Assembly (NCBI RefSeq): GCF_003438995.1
Contig: NZ_QSUN01000030.1
Location: forward strand, 1 to 35,283
Length of the DNA: 35,283 nucleotides
From: Bacteroides sp. OM05-12
GTDB taxonomy: Bacteria; Bacteroidota; Bacteroidia; Bacteroidales; Bacteroidaceae
Direction: 5' to 3'
Positions 35,239 to 35,283 of the stretch are shown here, in pieces. The notes under the pieces were generated by a model. It ran no database searches and was not told the origin of the DNA. It was given only the letters and a program-made list of their open reading frames with translations. The position numbers were made by a program, and so were the translations under genes. Position 1 is the stretch's first letter, and every line of letters starts with the position of its first letter.

Positions 35239-35283
35239 ATGACATATCCGATAATGAAAGCCGTCAAAAGAGGGTTCCACTAT
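35239..35283 (+). CDS. Possible start of a plus-strand gene, cut by window end
   Basis: An ATG at 35239 opens a frame (MTYPIMKAVKRGF) that stays open to the end of the window. A plus-strand -7 element TAATTTTG lies at 35204-35211, about 28 bases upstream. Fifteen codons are too few to identify a product, and the -33 element is not clear. Confidence 0.3.
   Translation, partial: MTYPIMKAVKRGFHY

Overview
The window looks like chromosome of a Bacteroides species (Bacteroidota). The sequence is AT-rich, and nearly every gene start is preceded by the Bacteroides -7 element TAnnTTTG, often 10 to 40 bases before the ATG, with weak or absent Shine-Dalgarno sites. The gene set agrees: a short eukaryote/archaeal-type prolyl-tRNA synthetase, a DUF2400/TIGR02757 protein, NspC, a long-form Nif3, a fructokinase/FucP-type transporter locus and glf with capsule-type glycosyltransferases. 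The species cannot be fixed from the sequence alone.

Layout. 1-503 is gene-free but full of palindromes, including three GGAGCG motifs exactly 22 bases apart. 504-4275 carries dapA, ligA and the divergent trmD. 4640-6845 holds pyrK-pyrD (class 1B dihydroorotate dehydrogenase, overlapping genes) and a small XRE regulator with a palindrome sitting on its own promoter. About 1 kb of very AT-rich DNA without a convincing gene follows. 7937-10253 holds amn-holA (minus) and a divergent orphan HsdR-N-like nuclease-fold protein. 10254-10488 contains two strong inverted-repeat structures. 10524-12415 is a Nif3/coiled-coil zinc-ribbon operon. 12595-15567 has a tiny collagen-motif lipoprotein, proS and a DUF2400 protein. 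15568-16189 was expected to be empty, but its minus strand has a good promoter, three short basic-peptide ORFs and a terminator. A MscS channel, a 59-residue zinc-ribbon protein and an AqpZ-like aquaporin follow, then a five-gene tRNA operon (Gly-GCC, Leu-CAG, Leu-GAG, Gly-GCC, Gly-CCC). 19272-25107 carries nspC, a UvrD/PcrA-type helicase, an HD-domain protein, sodB and an orphan PD-(D/E)XK protein. 25201-30036 is a sugar-alcohol locus: LacI regulator, three repeated operator-like sites, mannitol-dehydrogenase-family enzyme, MFS transporter and fructokinase, consistent with mannitol (or a related polyol) to fructose to fructose-6-phosphate. 30139-35042 is a minus-strand surface-polysaccharide cluster: UDP-galactopyranose mutase, two GT4 glycosyltransferases, a rhamnosyltransferase-family enzyme, and at its head a small protein with a possible helix-turn-helix.

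Most of the window is conserved housekeeping. The observations most worth following are the small-peptide transcription unit at 15582-15945 (with a perfect FNR-type box nearby), the orphan nuclease-fold gene at 24301-25107, the triple operator at 26267-26309, the palindrome in the XRE promoter, and the structured intergenic elements at 185-280 and 10273-10366. No CRISPR array, insertion sequence, integrase or rRNA gene was seen. Promoter, terminator and function calls were made by eye from motifs; no database search was run.
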